A stretch of 64,000 nt of DNA from UBA6168 sp041163745 (GCA_041163745.1 JBEAQU010000078.1:124001-188000), one strand, 5' to 3'. Positions 44,836 through 54,836 are shown, counted from the first letter of the stretch. Numbers and translations: made by a program. Notes: a model not told the origin generated them from the sequence alone.

Positions 44836-45957
44836 TTATTCCATTTGCAGGACGGTGAACTCCACACGACGGTTCAACCGGCGGCCTTCCGGGGAATTGT
44901 TGGACGCAATCGGTTGGGTGCTGCCACAACCTTTGTATCGGGTGCGGAGTGCAGCTATACCGTTGGACGTCAGGTAATCCACCACCGACCGCGCCCGTTT
45001 CTCCGACAAGTCCTGGTTGTATCCGTCCGTTCCGGCATTGTCCGTATGGCCGCAAACCACTATGTGCAGGTTCGGATTTTCCTGCATCAGGTACAGTAGT
45101 TTCCGCAATTCGACATACGAGCGCGGCATGAGCTCCCAACGGTCGTGCTCGAAGTGGATATCCCGCAAGGTGACCACCGCGCCAGCTTCCAGCTTCATCC
45201 GGGAAAGGTCGTCATCCGGAATGGGAACCGGAAGCATGGGGGGAACCTTCCGCAGGGAAACATCGTCCATATAATAGTATCCGTAGGGGAGCCTGTCCTC
45301 CCCCGGCGGCGTGGAAACAGCAGTCAGGCTGTCCGGAAAGAAGTTTCCTGCCAACAGGTATTCGGCCGGCGTCCGTGCCGTGAAACGACCTGCCAACCGG
45401 ACCCATTGCCCTTTCGACGCCGTCAGGATTTCCGTGGAAAACACTTGCGGTGGAAATGCCAGGACACCGTCGGATATCACCTCCACCTTCTCCGTGGAAA
45501 AATGAAATCCCAGTCGGTCGACCCGCAAGGATGCCGGCAGGTGACTGACCCAAGCCTCCACCTCGTAAGTCTGTCCCACCACCAGGGGTTCAACCAATTG
45601 TATCTGCAGATATTCCCTGCAATGCGGTTTGCCTTGCCCACATCCGTACACCGTGAATCCCGCCATGGACTGCCCCGTTCGCGCCACTTGCTTCCCGAAT
45701 CCCTTTTCCTCCCAATGAGAGGGAATCCTTACCTTGGGACCGAACACGTCCGGGGATGCATTAGAAGGGGAGGACCAGTACTTCATGACCGCGGTGAAAT
45801 GTTCGCCTTTGTAGAACCATCCGATAGGTGGCGAATCATACAACTCGAAACTCGGATTGGGCACCAGGTTCAATGCCTGGCCGCCTGACATCGTCTGGCC
45901 GGCCAACGACCAGGCGAAAGCGATGCAAAACGATATTCCGATCCATTTCCTTCCCAT
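44836..45957 (-). CDS. Jelly-roll + OmpA C-terminal domain protein, distant copy C
   Basis: 373 residues from the ATG at 45957 (MGRKWIGISFCIAFAWSLAGQ, signal peptide). Same plan as the tandem pair at 28.7-31.1 kb: a lectin-like jelly roll (LVPNPSFELYDSPPIGWF, TGQSMAGFTVYGCG, EYLQIQLVEPLVVGQTYEVE, YYMDDVSLRKVPP), then an OmpA domain (LRDIHFEHDRWELMP, CGHTDNAGTDGYNQDLSEKR, RSVVDYLTSNG). Here the diaminopimelate-binding Asp of GHTD is kept, unlike in the other two. Probably an outer-membrane or periplasmic wall-binding protein; the ligand of the jelly roll is unknown. Confidence 0.87.
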   Translation of the reverse strand: MGRKWIGISFCIAFAWSLAGQTMSGGQALNLVPNPSFELYDSPPIGWFYKGEHFTAVMKYWSSPSNASPDVFGPKVRIPSHWEEKGFGKQVARTGQSMAGFTVYGCGQGKPHCREYLQIQLVEPLVVGQTYEVEAWVSHLPASLRVDRLGFHFSTEKVEVISDGVLAFPPQVFSTEILTASKGQWVRLAGRFTARTPAEYLLAGNFFPDSLTAVSTPPGEDRLPYGYYYMDDVSLRKVPPMLPVPIPDDDLSRMKLEAGAVVTLRDIHFEHDRWELMPRSYVELRKLLYLMQENPNLHIVVCGHTDNAGTDGYNQDLSEKRARSVVDYLTSNGIAALRTRYKGCGSTQPIASNNSPEGRRLNRRVEFTVLQME

Positions 45958-46153
45958 CCCATTGAACCTTTTTCGCTGACCGCGCACCCCGCAGTCGACG
46001 CAAGGTGTTCCGATACATCATAACGAATTATTGTTCTGCTTAGTTTATCTTGCGGAAAATATTCAAAACCAGGCCGGCCGGACCACCTGGCGGAGCCGCC
46101 GCTCCGGCGACCGCCACCCAGCCTATGCCCGGCCTCCTCCGCACCCTTCACCT

Positions 46154-46588
46154 ATGCAGGCATCCATTCCTGTCGTTTGCGCCGTCATAGAAACGGAGAA
46201 TGGTATCCTTTGTGCCCAGCGGGGCGAACGGATGCCCCATCCTGGCAAGTGGGAATTTCCCGGGGGGAAGCTGGAACCGATGGAAACACCGGAAGCCGCC
46301 TTGGTCCGGGAAATCCGGGAGGAACTGGGCGTGACCGTCACCATCCTGGAACCACTGCCCATTCGGGAATATTCCTTTCCGGACGGGAAAACCATCCGGC
46401 TGATTCCCTTCCGTTGTACCTTGGCCCCGGGACAAAAACCCCGACCCCGGGAACATGCCGGTCTCCGGTGGATTCGCGAAAAAGACCTTCCCTGCCTGGA
46501 TTGGGTCGCCGCCGACATACCGGTCTGGCAGGATTACCTGCGCCATTCCCCGGACAACGATTCGCCGGTCGACGGCTCATTCGGGTAA
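46154..46588 (+). CDS. MutT-type NUDIX hydrolase
   Basis: 144 residues from the ATG at 46154 (MQASIPVVCAVIETENGILC). A complete Nudix box (GKLEPMETPEAALVREIREELGV) is flanked by HPGKWEFPGGK, as in MutT-like 8-oxo-dGTP diphosphatases. WIREKDLPCLDWVAADIPV is the typical C-terminal block. It sanitises oxidised nucleotides or hydrolyses CTP-type substrates; 8-oxo-dGTP is the likeliest. The stop overlaps the 3' end of the convergent sulfatase gene by 12 bp. Confidence 0.88.
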   Translation: MQASIPVVCAVIETENGILCAQRGERMPHPGKWEFPGGKLEPMETPEAALVREIREELGVTVTILEPLPIREYSFPDGKTIRLIPFRCTLAPGQKPRPREHAGLRWIREKDLPCLDWVAADIPVWQDYLRHSPDNDSPVDGSFG

Positions 46589-48262
46589 GCGATCGGGCAG
46601 CCCCCTGATCCATTCCACTTCTTCCCAGAGCGACATGGTATCTGGCTTCCCCCCCGGCGGACGGGCCGTTCCGCCCGACTGGACCTGACGGGCCAGCTCC
46701 CTGGCCAGTTCCGATACTTTGTTGGGTTCGGTGGCCGACAGGTCATGGGCTTCGGAGGAATCCGCCGACAGCCGGAACAACTGAACATTCTCCAGCCGGC
46801 CTTCCCGCCATTCCGGCAGCATCCCCGTCGGCTGCGTCCAATGACCATGACTGCCGGATGACAGGATCAGCTTCCAGTCCCGGCTCCGGATCGAAAGGGC
46901 TCCTTTGCCGGACTGGGTGACAAGATAGCGGCGAACCGCCGCCGTCCCTCCGTCGGCATCGAGCAGAACGGGACTCATGTCGTAACTGTCCTCTCCCGAA
47001 CCGGCGGGCACCTGCCCGCCGCAGATGGCCGCCAAGGTCGCCAGCATGTCCGTTTGCGACAGCAAGGCATCCGACCGTGTCCCGGCCGGAACGGTGCCGG
47101 GATACCGCACCAGATACGGAATCCGGTGTCCCCCTTCGTAGGTATCCGCCTTGACCCCCCGAAGATGCGCACTTCCCCGGTGGCCGTATTTCCTTTCCAT
47201 GGCGCCGAATTCACCATGGTAACCTTCCCCGTCCTCCGTTGTCGGTCCGTTGTCACTGGTGAAAACCACCAAGGTCTCCCCGGCGACACCCAGGCTGTCC
47301 AGCAGGTCCAGTATCCTGCCGGTCTGGTAGTCGGTCTCCATCACGTAATCACCATAGGGACCAGCCCCCGACCTTCCTTGGAAATCCGGACCCGGTGCGA
47401 TCGGGGTATGGGGAGAAGGAAGGGAGAAAAACAAGAAGAAAGGCTTGTCCGGATGACGCAGGACACGCTCCCGCAGGTATTCGCAAGCCTTGTCTGTTAC
47501 GGCGGGCAACAGCGCCTCGTATTGCCAGCCGGGTGTGGCGGCACCCGCCAGGAAGGGACGCCGGTCGTACCAGACGGACGGAACCTGCGGAAAACTGTCG
47601 TTTTCAATCAGGGCATGCGGTGGGAAGCCCGGCACATCATCCCCGTAATAATAATCGAAGCCCCGCTCCGTCGGCCCGCCCCGGAGCCGACCGCGGTAGT
47701 CCACGTTCCGACCTTGGTTGGATAGCGTCGGCGGCACCCCGTCCACGGTCGGCCAATGCCAGCCCAGATGCCACTTCCCGATGATGGCCGTGTGGTAGCC
47801 TGCCGACTGAAGCATGGTTCCGATAGTGGGTTGTTCCGGCTCCAGCAAAGGCGGATCCCATACCCACAACACCCCCTTTTTCATCTGGGAACGCCAGGGA
47901 TACCGACCGGTCAGCAGACTATACCGCGTCGGAGTGCAGACAGCGGCCGGTGCATGGGCATGGGTGAACAGCTTCCCTTCCGCCGCCAACCGATCCAGGT
48001 TCGGCGTGGGAATCTTCGAGGCGGGGTTGTACACACCGACGTCCCCATATCCAAGGTCATCCGCCAATATGTACACGACATTGGGCCGACGGCGAAGGCT
48101 GGCTGTTTCCTCTCCTCCGGACGGACTGCAACCCGCCGACAGCAGACTGAACAAGGCGCTTGACAGCAGGCACACACCGTGTCGAGCGGCCGTCGACAGG
48201 GTCGACCGGATCGGTCGGAAGGCTAGGAAGGAATCGAAAAGAATTCCGGGAAAATATATCAT
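46577..48262 (-). CDS. Sulfatase lipoprotein (arylsulfatase family)
   Basis: 561 residues. The long N-terminus ends in a lipobox (LLSAGC, Cys45), so the enzyme is probably a lipoprotein. The S1 sulfatase signature follows: metal-binding NVVYILADDLGYGD (Asp68, Asp69) and CTPTRYSLLTGRYPW with Cys109, which a formylglycine-generating enzyme must oxidise. GKWHLGW, VFTSDNGPTTEDG and GGHRIPYLVRYPG are further active-site blocks. It cleaves sulfate esters of polysaccharides or aryl compounds. No maturase or glycan-utilisation (susCD) genes are nearby, so the substrate cannot be inferred. A later start is possible, as the region before residue 20 is atypical. Confidence 0.93.
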   Translation of the reverse strand: MIYFPGILFDSFLAFRPIRSTLSTAARHGVCLLSSALFSLLSAGCSPSGGEETASLRRRPNVVYILADDLGYGDVGVYNPASKIPTPNLDRLAAEGKLFTHAHAPAAVCTPTRYSLLTGRYPWRSQMKKGVLWVWDPPLLEPEQPTIGTMLQSAGYHTAIIGKWHLGWHWPTVDGVPPTLSNQGRNVDYRGRLRGGPTERGFDYYYGDDVPGFPPHALIENDSFPQVPSVWYDRRPFLAGAATPGWQYEALLPAVTDKACEYLRERVLRHPDKPFFLFFSLPSPHTPIAPGPDFQGRSGAGPYGDYVMETDYQTGRILDLLDSLGVAGETLVVFTSDNGPTTEDGEGYHGEFGAMERKYGHRGSAHLRGVKADTYEGGHRIPYLVRYPGTVPAGTRSDALLSQTDMLATLAAICGGQVPAGSGEDSYDMSPVLLDADGGTAAVRRYLVTQSGKGALSIRSRDWKLILSSGSHGHWTQPTGMLPEWREGRLENVQLFRLSADSSEAHDLSATEPNKVSELARELARQVQSGGTARPPGGKPDTMSLWEEVEWIRGLPDRLPE

Positions 48263-48318
48263 GTGGGAAAGGTTCGAGGTAAATTATGAATTTAGAGAGA
48301 ATATGAAAAGATTTGCAG

Positions 48319-48332
48319 GTGTTATGTAACAC
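48319..48332. promoter_or_regulatory. Palindrome GTGTTA-TG-TAACAC before the LOG gene
   Basis: A 6-2-6 perfect palindrome centred in the short divergent region between the sulfatase and LOG genes, 16 bp before the LOG ATG. With the preceding bases it reads CAGGTGTTA, the same half-site as in the inverted repeat at 18386-18434. A regulator binding site is inferred. Confidence 0.45.
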
Positions 48333-48347
48333 AAAAACAATTTTGGC

Positions 48348-48893
48348 ATGACATCCATCACGGTATTCTGCGGTGCAAGAACCGGCCATGACCTAGCATA
48401 CGCAGCCCTTGCGGCGCAAGTGGGACGGGCACTCGCCGAACGTGGAATCAGGCTCGTCTACGGTGCCGGAAACGTCGGGCTGATGGGCATCCTCGCCGAT
48501 GCCGCCCTGGCGGCGGGCGGGCGGGTCCTGGGTGTCATCCCGCACTTCCTGCAGGAACGTGAAGTCTGCCATACCGGCCTGCACGAACTCGTCGTCACCC
48601 GTACCATGCATGAGCGCAAGGAGGTCATGGCTGCCCGTTCCGACGGATTCATCATCCTGCCGGGTGGTTTCGGGACGTTGGACGAGTGCTTCGAAATCCT
48701 GACCTGGCGTCAGCTGCACCTGCACGCCAAACCCATCGGCCTGCTCAACCCGGACGGATTCTACGACCATCTCCTGGCCCATATCCGGCTTATGCTCCGA
48801 GAAGGGTTTCTCGTCCAAGGGAATGCGGACCTCCTGTCGGTGGCGCCCGATATCGGGCGCCTCTTGCCGGCAATGGGATGGGATGCCGGCTGA
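48348..48893 (+). CDS. LOG-family nucleotide phosphoribohydrolase
   Basis: 181 residues. The family signature PGGFGTLDE is complete (FIILPGGFGTLDECFE), and GGRVLGVIPHFLQEREV, HERKEVMAARSD and VYGAGNVGLMGILAD match the lysine-decarboxylase-like (TIGR00730) fold. Such proteins cleave AMP or cytokinin ribotides into base and ribose 5-phosphate; in bacteria the role is often nucleotide turnover. Begins MTSITVFCGARTG, directly at the fold, so the start is secure. Confidence 0.92.
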   Translation: MTSITVFCGARTGHDLAYAALAAQVGRALAERGIRLVYGAGNVGLMGILADAALAAGGRVLGVIPHFLQEREVCHTGLHELVVTRTMHERKEVMAARSDGFIILPGGFGTLDECFEILTWRQLHLHAKPIGLLNPDGFYDHLLAHIRLMLREGFLVQGNADLLSVAPDIGRLLPAMGWDAG

Positions 48894-48970
48894 CCCGGCC
48901 GGCTCCGGACGACCGAACGGGAGGTTTCCGTCGACCACCCTACGCTTCCACCGACTAAATTTTCTGAACC

Positions 48971-51900
48971 ATGATGCGGAACAGCCTTCTCCTCCTCCTG
49001 TCGATCGCAGGCTTCCTACCTGCAAACTTCGCCCAAACCGCAACGGCCACCGCCGTTGTCGGACCGGAGATAAGCCACGACACCTTTTTTCATCCTCTAA
49101 GATGGCGTAACATCGGTCCCTTCCGCGGCGGCCGGGCTGTCGCTGTCGCCGGCATGCCGGGCGAGATCGGCACCTATTACATGGGAACGACCGGGGGTGG
49201 GGTCTGGAAAACGGAGGACATGGGCGTCACCTGGTCCAATGTGACGGACGGATTCGTCGGCACCGGCTCGGTCGGCGCCATCGCCGTGTCACCAAGCCAC
49301 CCGAACACCGTGTACATCGGCATGGGGGAACATCCAGTGCGGGGCGTGATGACCCACCACGGGGACGGCATGTACCGGTCCCGGGACGGTGGCGAAACCT
49401 GGCAGCACATCGGCCTGGAAAACACCCAGCACATCGCCCGGATCCGCATCAACCCAAACGACCCCGACCGGGTGTTCGTGGCTGTCCAGGGCCCCTTGTA
49501 CGGACCCGCCCCCGACAGGGGTATCTACCGCACCACCGACGGTGGAAAAACATGGGAGAAAGTGCTTTATGCCAACCCGCGGACCGGCGGAGTGGAGCTT
49601 TCCATGGATCCTTCCGATCCGGACATTCTTTATGCCGCCCTTTGGGAACACGGTCGCCTCCCTTGGAAGGTAATCAGCGGAGGTCCCGGCAGCGGGCTGT
49701 ACAAATCCATCGACGGCGGAAATTCCTGGACTCCCATCCAGGAAGGGCTCCCCAACGAACTCGGGAAAATGGCCGTCGCCGTCTGCCCCTCCCAACCGGA
49801 TAGGGTATATGCCCTGGTCGAAAGCGATTCCGACCGGGAACTCGGCGGATTGTTCGTCTCCACCAACGCCGGCAAACACTGGACCCGCGTATCCGCCGAC
49901 CACCGGCTCGTCCAACGGGCATGGTACTACACCGAGGTGTTCGTCGACCCGACCGACGCCCGCACCGTCTACGTCCTCAGCGCCGCCGCGCTACGCTCCG
50001 TCGACGGTGGCCTCACCTGGGAGGTCGTCGATGGTCCCCATGGGGATTACCACGACCTATGGATTCACCCGGAAAACCCCCGGAACATGGCCATCGCCGA
50101 TGACGGCGGCGTCGGCATCACCCTGAACGGCGGCCTGACCTGGTCCGGCCAGGACAATATGCCCACCGCGCAACTCTACCGACTGAACGTGGACAACGGC
50201 TTTCCCTACCGTATCTATGCCGGCCAACAGGACAATACGTCCCTCTCCATTGCCAGCCAGGAATTCGGAAGCAACGGTATCACCCACCGTAGCTGGACGG
50301 CCAGCGCCGGCGGTGAAAGCGCCTTCCTAGCCTTCGATCCCGACAACCCCCGCCTTGTCATGGGGGGAAGTTACCTCGGCACCATCGAAATATTTGACAT
50401 GGAAGCCCGGGCCGGCACCAACGTCATGGCCGCTCCCATCCAATATCTTGCCCGTGACGCACGGGACATGAAGTACCGCTACAACTGGAACGCCCCGATC
50501 GTCAGGTCCAGACACGAGCCGGACACTTACTACCACGGCGCCCAATACCTGCTGCGTACCCGCGACAAGGGCATGTCCTGGGAGGAAATATCCCCGGACC
50601 TCACCCGCAACGAAAAGGAAAAACAAGGCAAGGGCGGCGGCCCTTACACCAATGAGGCGGTAGGTGCCGAAAACTACGGCACCCTCAGCTATGTTTCGGA
50701 ATCCCCCCATGAAAAGGACGTCCTCTGGGCAGCCAGCGACGACGGACTCCTCCACCTGACCCGCGACGGCGGAAAAAACTGGCGGAATGTCACGCCGGAC
50801 GGACTGCCGGAATGTCTCATCAACGCCATCGAGGTGTCCCCGCACGACCCCGCCACCGTCTACATCGCCACTACCCGCTACAAATTCAACGACCATGCCC
50901 CGGGGCTCTACAAATCCACCGATTACGGAAATACCTGGACCGCCATCAACCAGGGCATCCCCACCGGTGCCTTCACCCGGGTGGTCCGCGAAGATACCGG
51001 TCGGAAAAACCTGCTGTTCGCCGGCACCGAAACCGGTATTTACCTCTCCTGGGACGGGGGCACCCACTGGCACCCTTTCCAACGCAACCTCCCGGTCACG
51101 CCTGTCACCGACCTGCTCATCCACCGGGATGATCTCATCGCCGCCACTTCCGGCCGCTCCTGCTGGATCCTGGACGACCTCCCCCTCCTGCGGCAATATG
51201 AACCCGATTCCACCGGGTTCATCCTCTTCCAACCTCAGGAAACCATGCTGCTAACCGGCAGCAGCGAACTGGACGGCAACACCGACCACTTTTCCGGCAC
51301 ACACCCTACCCGCGGTGTCAACCCGCCAACCGGCGCCGTCCTGTATTATCAGCTGCCGGCCGGACTCTCCGACAAAAAATCCCTGACATTGACCATATCC
51401 GACTCCCGAAACCAACTCGTCCGCGTTTTTCATGCCACCCCGGATTCCGCTTTCCTCGCTTATGACGGCGGCCCGCCCGCCGAACCGACCCTCCCCAACC
51501 GACAGGGCCTGAACCGATTCGTCTGGGACCTCCGGCATGCTACCATGCCCGGTGTGCCCAAGGTCTATATCGAAGGCAGCTACCGCGGCCACAAAGTTCC
51601 TCCCGGCACCTACACCGCCACACTGCAGGTTGATTCCCTATCCCGCACGACCCTCGTGACGGTACACCCCAACCCTCAATACGAAGTGGACGAAGCCGCT
51701 TACCGGACCTACGACGCCTTCATGGACACCCTCGAAAACACCCTTGCCAGCCTGCACCGACTGGTTCATGCCATGGACGAGCGTCGAATACGGCTGGAAT
51801 CCCTGCTCCCGATCCTGCCGGATTCGGCCACCACCCTACGTACGGAAGCCCAGCGCCTCCTCCGTCGTATGAAGGAATGGGACCAGACCTTGGTCCAACG

Positions 51901-52141
51901 TAAATCCAAGGCTTATGACGATGTGGAAAATTTCCCCAATAAGTTCACCGCCGAATATCTGTTCCTGATAAACCAAACGGAGAGTGACATCCCTCGTGTC
52001 AACCAAGGGTCACGGCAACAATTCGATGAGCTCCAGCCGACCGCTCTTAGACTCGAGCAAGCGGCCCGGCAGCTGCTGGAGACGGACATACCCCGCCTCA
52101 ACGCGGCGCTTTGGAACATCGGCATCGGCGCCATCTGGTGA
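48971..52141 (+). CDS. Secreted BNR/sortilin-like beta-propeller protein
   Basis: 1056 residues. Signal peptide (SLLLLLSIAGFLPANFAQ). Two stretches of BNR/Asp-box repeats follow (about 35-370 and 500-720), e.g. SRDGGETWQHIG, TTDGGKTWEKV, SIDGGNSWTPI, TRDGGKNWRNV and SWDGGTHWHPF, giving a VPS10/sortilin-type propeller. A C-terminal beta domain (TLTISDSRNQLVRVFHATPD; HKVPPGTYTATLQVD) and a helical tail finish the protein. Proteins of this plan are common in Bacteroidota and annotated as glycosyl hydrolase or VPS10 proteins; no catalytic residues can be named. It starts 77 bp after the LOG gene. Confidence 0.88.
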   Translation: MMRNSLLLLLSIAGFLPANFAQTATATAVVGPEISHDTFFHPLRWRNIGPFRGGRAVAVAGMPGEIGTYYMGTTGGGVWKTEDMGVTWSNVTDGFVGTGSVGAIAVSPSHPNTVYIGMGEHPVRGVMTHHGDGMYRSRDGGETWQHIGLENTQHIARIRINPNDPDRVFVAVQGPLYGPAPDRGIYRTTDGGKTWEKVLYANPRTGGVELSMDPSDPDILYAALWEHGRLPWKVISGGPGSGLYKSIDGGNSWTPIQEGLPNELGKMAVAVCPSQPDRVYALVESDSDRELGGLFVSTNAGKHWTRVSADHRLVQRAWYYTEVFVDPTDARTVYVLSAAALRSVDGGLTWEVVDGPHGDYHDLWIHPENPRNMAIADDGGVGITLNGGLTWSGQDNMPTAQLYRLNVDNGFPYRIYAGQQDNTSLSIASQEFGSNGITHRSWTASAGGESAFLAFDPDNPRLVMGGSYLGTIEIFDMEARAGTNVMAAPIQYLARDARDMKYRYNWNAPIVRSRHEPDTYYHGAQYLLRTRDKGMSWEEISPDLTRNEKEKQGKGGGPYTNEAVGAENYGTLSYVSESPHEKDVLWAASDDGLLHLTRDGGKNWRNVTPDGLPECLINAIEVSPHDPATVYIATTRYKFNDHAPGLYKSTDYGNTWTAINQGIPTGAFTRVVREDTGRKNLLFAGTETGIYLSWDGGTHWHPFQRNLPVTPVTDLLIHRDDLIAATSGRSCWILDDLPLLRQYEPDSTGFILFQPQETMLLTGSSELDGNTDHFSGTHPTRGVNPPTGAVLYYQLPAGLSDKKSLTLTISDSRNQLVRVFHATPDSAFLAYDGGPPAEPTLPNRQGLNRFVWDLRHATMPGVPKVYIEGSYRGHKVPPGTYTATLQVDSLSRTTLVTVHPNPQYEVDEAAYRTYDAFMDTLENTLASLHRLVHAMDERRIRLESLLPILPDSATTLRTEAQRLLRRMKEWDQTLVQRKSKAYDDVENFPNKFTAEYLFLINQTESDIPRVNQGSRQQFDELQPTALRLEQAARQLLETDIPRLNAALWNIGIGAIW

Positions 52142-52168
52142 TCCGGTCGCCCGTTCCGCCGCTTTGCT

Positions 52169-52176
52169 TATCTTTG
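52169..52176 (+). promoter_or_regulatory. -7 box for the small gene at 52203
   Basis: TATCTTTG, an exact TAnnTTTG match, 27 bp before the ATG at 52203. The nearest TTTG is too close to serve as the -33 box. Confidence 0.5.
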
Positions 52177-52202
52177 TACGGACGGACCTCTCCGTCTTGT
52201 CC

Positions 52203-52580
52203 ATGACCAAACAACAACGTACAGAGGCCACCTACATGGAAAAATCCCCTCATTTCAAGACATTGGAACAAGAACTGTCCGCCTTCCGCAGCCTGATGGC
52301 CAGTGCCGCCGAAACCATCACCAACCAGGATGTCTCCAATTACCCTATTTTCGTTGTTCACAAGAACCTTATCGATATTGGCATAAATATAGTGGATAAG
52401 GAAAAAGTACACAGCAACTGGTCCGTCAACGCCTCCACCTTGGAGGAATTCGTCGCCAAACAACTCATCGCCCAGGAAAAGGTGGATGATTTCAAACTGC
52501 TGTACGTCAACCACCCCGACAAACTGTGCTTGTTCGTCCTGAGCGACCTGGGTGCGAACTTCGTGTTCCTACCCAAATGA
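52203..52580 (+). CDS. Small conserved cytosolic protein, function unknown
   Basis: 125 residues from ATG 52203 (MTKQQRTEATYMEKSPHF), or 114 from ATG 52236 (MEKSPHFKTLEQEL). A -7 box at 52169-52176 would put the transcript start near 52183, allowing either. A helical N-terminal half (FRSLMASAAETITNQDVSNY) is followed by YPIFVVHKNL, WSVNASTLEEFVAKQLI and LCLFVLSDLGANFVFLPK. The ordered beta/alpha pattern and the promoter make it a real gene; I do not recognise a named domain. No signal or membrane segment. The following 327 bp up to 52907 hold nothing further I can identify. Confidence 0.75.
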   Translation: MTKQQRTEATYMEKSPHFKTLEQELSAFRSLMASAAETITNQDVSNYPIFVVHKNLIDIGINIVDKEKVHSNWSVNASTLEEFVAKQLIAQEKVDDFKLLYVNHPDKLCLFVLSDLGANFVFLPK

Positions 52581-52907
52581 TTCCAAGACCAACCCACAGT
52601 CTATCCCAAGCCGGACCAACCCTCCCTCCCCCCATTCGCTTTGCACCAGGTAGCCGGTCTTCCCCGTTACCATCTTCCGTCCCGCCCGGACTTCCGCCGG
52701 ACGCCGGGCAACAGGTTGCCGCCGTTTCGTAACAGCCCGATGTCGGAAAGGTCCTGCCAGGTATGAAAAAAGGTATCGTGCCGCCGATTTGTCCGGTCGT
52801 GGCACCCCCGCCGAACCACACCCCGCATCCGATTGGAATCCGCCGGCATCCGGACGAATTCCAGCCGGCAGACAAACCCTGACCAGAGGAAAAAAGCACC
52901 TGAACCC

Positions 52908-54836
52908 ATGGCTACCGCCGTCGCTGCCGCTAACAAGATCCTGCTCATAGAGGACAACCCCGGAGACGCCCGGCTGGTGGAAATATACCTGTCCGCTTCG
53001 GATCTGCATCATTGCGAGGTGGTCCATGCCGTCACCCTGCAAGATGGTATCACCCGCCTGGAACAAGGTGATGAATACGCCGCCATCCTGCTGGACCTCA
53101 CCCTGCCCGACAGCCGGGGATTCGAAACCTTGGAACGACTGACCGCCGCCTTCCCCAACAACAATATCATCGTACTGACCGGTGTCTCAGACAAGGATTT
53201 GGGAATCAAAGCCGTGAAAGCCGGTGCACAGGATTTCCTGGTCAAAAGCAGTTTCGATTCCGACCAACTCGCCAAATCCCTCCGCTTTTCCATCGAAAGA
53301 AAAAAAATCCTGCAACGCCTCGAGGAAACCCAACGACTGGCCAACATCGGAAACTGGGAATATTTCCCGGAATCAGGCACCTTCAGGGCCTCCGACGAAT
53401 TATACCGCATCTTCGACATACCCTCGCACCAACGGATTTCCAAGTGGGACCCGGCCATCGTCGCCACCGACCTGACCTTATTGTCGGACCTTCACCAGGC
53501 TGCCCTGTTGGAAGGTTCCGCCAGACAGGATGCCCGCTTCCTCACCTCTGACAAACAGGAAAGATTCATCACCCTCCGTTGCATGGTCACCTTCTCCGAC
53601 GACCAGCAGCGGGTCCTGCATGGCATCGTCCAGGATGTCACGGAACGCCGTCACGCCGAAGAAATCAGAAAGGCCAGCGAACTCGCCCGCCGGAGCGCCC
53701 TCATGAAGGAACAGTTCCTGGCCGGCATCAGCCACGAGATGCGCACACCGATGAACGCCATCCTTGGCATGAGCCACCTCCTCCTCCAGTCGGGCCTCCC
53801 CGACGAACAGCTCCGCCTGGTGGAATCCATCCGCAGCTCCTCCTCCATCCTGCTCGGCGTAGTAAACGACATCCTGGAAATCAGCGCCATCCAGCATGGC
53901 AAGATCGTCTTCGATCAAGCGCCCTTCGAGCTGATGCCGCTCCTGCAGGAACTTGTCAACGTGATGCAATACAAGGCACAGGAAAAAGATATTTTCCTGG
54001 AGTTGACTGTTCCGCCGGACCTGCACGGCCACCTGCACGGAGACAAACTCCGGCTCAATCAAATCCTGTACAACCTGGTCGGCAACGCCATCAAATTCAC
54101 GGACAACGGACGCGTCAGCATCTCCGTCCACCTCACCGAATCAACGGACGAACTCGTCCGACTCCGCTTCTCCATCCTGGATACCGGCATCGGTATCCAG
54201 CAGGACCAGCTCGAAGCTATCTTCGAAACATTCACCCGCATCCGGCACAAGCACCGCATCTACGAAGGAACCGGTTTGGGACTGTCCATCAGCAAACAAC
54301 TCATCGACCTGCAGGGCGGCCGGATCTGGGCCAAAAGCCAACCCGGAAACGGTTCCGAATTCACCTTCGAACTACCCTTCGGAAAATCCGCCCCGCCCGA
54401 ATGGATCCCGCCCGAAAGACCGTCGGCTGACGAGCTCCTGCCTCCCGACACACAATTCCGACTCCTGCTGGTCGAAGACCACCCCCTGAACCAGTTGGTA
54501 GCCTCGAAAATCCTGCGACGAAAATGGGAAAACATCGACCTCTCCGTTGCGGAAAACGGATCGGCTGCCATCGACCGCTTCCAACAGGAAGACTTCGACC
54601 TCATCCTGATGGATATCCAGATGCCCGTCATGGACGGATACGAGACGACCATGTTCATCCGTACGCAGATGGGGCCCACCAAATCCGGTATCCCCATCAT
54701 CGCCATGACGGCACATGCCCATATAGCCAAGGACGAAAAATTCCGGTCCTACCAACTCGACGACTTCGTCCTCAAACCCTTCGAACCCGACGACTTGTAT
54801 CACAAGATTTCCAAATACGTCAAACGCCATTCATGA
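52908..54836 (+). CDS. Hybrid sensor histidine kinase (REC-PAS-HisKA-HATPase-REC)
   Basis: 642 residues from the ATG at 52908, preceded by an unusually good ribosome-binding site for this genome (AGAGGAAAAAAG, 52885-52896). Domain order: receiver (about 10-130, phospho-Asp63 in LLDLTLPDS); PAS (about 145-250, ERLHGIVQDVTERRHAEE-like end); HisKA with His276 in GISHEMRTPMN; HATPase (NAIKFTDNGRVS, DTGIGI, GTGLGLSISKQLI); second receiver (518-640, Asp569 in LILMDIQMPVMDGYE). No transmembrane segment, so it senses a cytosolic signal or receives phosphate through REC1. It overlaps the Hpt gene by 4 bp. Confidence 0.95.
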   Translation: MATAVAAANKILLIEDNPGDARLVEIYLSASDLHHCEVVHAVTLQDGITRLEQGDEYAAILLDLTLPDSRGFETLERLTAAFPNNNIIVLTGVSDKDLGIKAVKAGAQDFLVKSSFDSDQLAKSLRFSIERKKILQRLEETQRLANIGNWEYFPESGTFRASDELYRIFDIPSHQRISKWDPAIVATDLTLLSDLHQAALLEGSARQDARFLTSDKQERFITLRCMVTFSDDQQRVLHGIVQDVTERRHAEEIRKASELARRSALMKEQFLAGISHEMRTPMNAILGMSHLLLQSGLPDEQLRLVESIRSSSSILLGVVNDILEISAIQHGKIVFDQAPFELMPLLQELVNVMQYKAQEKDIFLELTVPPDLHGHLHGDKLRLNQILYNLVGNAIKFTDNGRVSISVHLTESTDELVRLRFSILDTGIGIQQDQLEAIFETFTRIRHKHRIYEGTGLGLSISKQLIDLQGGRIWAKSQPGNGSEFTFELPFGKSAPPEWIPPERPSADELLPPDTQFRLLLVEDHPLNQLVASKILRRKWENIDLSVAENGSAAIDRFQQEDFDLILMDIQMPVMDGYETTMFIRTQMGPTKSGIPIIAMTAHAHIAKDEKFRSYQLDDFVLKPFEPDDLYHKISKYVKRHS

